Assembly (NCBI GenBank): GCA_946479895.1
Contig: CAMLHT010000058.1
Span: forward strand, 1 to 16,066
Source: an uncultured Gemmatimonadota bacterium
GTDB taxonomy: Bacteria > Gemmatimonadota > Gemmatimonadetes > Gemmatimonadales > Gemmatimonadaceae
Length of the DNA: 16,066 nucleotides
Direction: 5' to 3'
The notes below the pieces were generated by a model, which worked only from the letters and a program-made list of their open reading frames with translations, did not search any database and was not told where the DNA came from. A program made the position numbers and the translations under genes. Shown piece after piece: positions 15,306-16,066 of this stretch (within the stretch, counting starts at the first letter, position 1; every line of letters begins with the position of its first letter).

Positions 15306-16066
15306 TTACTTGATCGAATCGAGCTTCTTTTCGAGCTGGGTGACCATGTTCGCCGGCAGCGGCGCGTAGTCAAGCGCTTTCGCGGCGGCCTGTCCCTCGG
15401 CCGAGAGACCATACTTGAGGAACGCCACCAGCTCGGCGCTCTTCGCCTTGTCCTGCGGATTCTGGTAGAGCAGGGCCCAGGTGAGCGACGAGATGGGATA
15501 GGCGTCGGCACCGGGCGCGTTGATGATCGAGATCCGGTAGTCGCTGGTGTCGGGCAAACCCGCCGCGATCGAGGCCGCCGCGGCCGTCACGCCGTCGATC
15601 GAGGGCGACACGAAGTTGCCGGCGGCATTGCGGATCGCGCCGTAAGGCAGCTTGTTCTGGATCGCGAACGCCAGCTCGACGTAGCCGATCGATCCCGGAA
15701 GCTGCTTGACCTGACCCGCGACGCCCTCGTTCTGCGCGCCCCCGAGTCCGACGGGCCATTTCACTTCCTTGCCGCGGCCGACCGCCTTTGCCCACTCCGG
15801 GCTGACCGCCGTCAGGTAGTCGGTCCAGACGTACGTGGTGCCGCTGCCATCGGACCGGTGCACGACGACGATGTCATCGGCGGGCAGGGTCACTCCGGGA
15901 TTCAGGGCCACGAGCGCGGGATCGTTCCACTTCGTGATCCGCCCGAGGAAAATGCGGGCGATGACGTCGGGGGAGAACTTGAGCGTCGTGGTGACGGCGG
16001 GGAGGTTGTATACCAGCACCACCGCGCCCATCGCTACCGGGATATGGAGCACGGCGCCTCCCTTGG
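15306..16066 (-). CDS. pstS: PstS, periplasmic phosphate-binding protein (N-terminus outside the window)
   Basis: PstS captures phosphate in the periplasm and delivers it to PstCA. The visible 253 residues cover the C-terminal three quarters; the signal peptide and first phosphate loop lie beyond the right edge. Recognisable family parts are LHIPVAMGAVVLVYNLP, the segment VIARIFLGRITKWNDPAL, the phosphate-binding loop HRSDGSGTTYVWTDYL, GAQNEGVAGQVKQLPGSIGY and ISSLTWALLYQNPQDKAKSA. No frameshift is visible. It is first in the visible order pstS-porin-pstC-pstA-pstB-pstB-phoU and is followed by a hairpin with a T-tract. Any Pho-type promoter would be to the right of the window. Confidence 0.96.
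   Translation of the reverse strand, partial: KGGAVLHIPVAMGAVVLVYNLPAVTTTLKFSPDVIARIFLGRITKWNDPALVALNPGVTLPADDIVVVHRSDGSGTTYVWTDYLTAVSPEWAKAVGRGKEVKWPVGLGGAQNEGVAGQVKQLPGSIGYVELAFAIQNKLPYGAIRNAAGNFVSPSIDGVTAAAASIAAGLPDTSDYRISIINAPGADAYPISSLTWALLYQNPQDKAKSAELVAFLKYGLSAEGQAAAKALDYAPLPANMVTQLEKKLDSIK

Overview
The window is high-GC bacterial chromosome with no mobile element, CRISPR array or phage gene. Signal peptides ending in A-Q, two outer-membrane beta-barrel-type proteins with C-terminal Phe, and the gene families present indicate a diderm. The style (GTG/TTG starts, weak Shine-Dalgarno sites, a porin inside the pst operon) would suit Gemmatimonadota or a neighbouring phylum, but that is a guess from general appearance, not from a marker gene.

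Left half (1-8136): protein quality control. On the minus strand, tig (trigger factor), clpP and the 5' part of clpX form the classic chaperone/protease cluster. A small secreted barrel-type protein is divergent from tig. Then come a tRNA-Leu(UAG), a DegP/HtrA periplasmic protease with an ECF-sigma-like promoter, and dnaK, all on the minus strand. A rhomboid intramembrane protease is divergent from dnaK.

Right half (8137-16066): phosphate uptake. On the plus strand, a DUF47 (PhoU-like) protein and a PiT transporter form a two-gene operon. Facing it, with no intergenic base between the two stop codons, is a minus-strand high-affinity operon in the order pstS (partial)-porin-pstC-pstA-pstB1-pstB2-phoU, tightly overlapped from the porin onward. 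A hairpin with a T-tract between pstS and the porin probably lowers expression of the downstream genes relative to pstS. The two pstB genes are full-length diverged paralogues, and a 38-bp repeated junction points to tandem duplication.

The least ordinary feature is in the spacers. Four intergenic regions (clpX/clpP, clpP/tig, degP/dnaK, dnaK/rhomboid) each hold short oligomers (6-, 7- or 8-mers) repeated in tandem on one side and repeated as their reverse complement on the other. The unit differs between loci (GTGGGA twice, TCAGGCN, GTGGRTCN), but the inverted-array layout is the same. Three of the four start within about 10 bp of a stop codon, or overlap it. This looks like a shared generating process or an undescribed class of intergenic element, and it is the main candidate for novelty. 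Other regulatory-looking signals are a 22-bp tandem repeat before the DUF47-PiT operon, 12-bp direct repeats 53 bp apart upstream of dnaK, and a CGAGGGATCTG hairpin module reused at two unrelated loci. No stretch longer than 300 bases lacks a gene.
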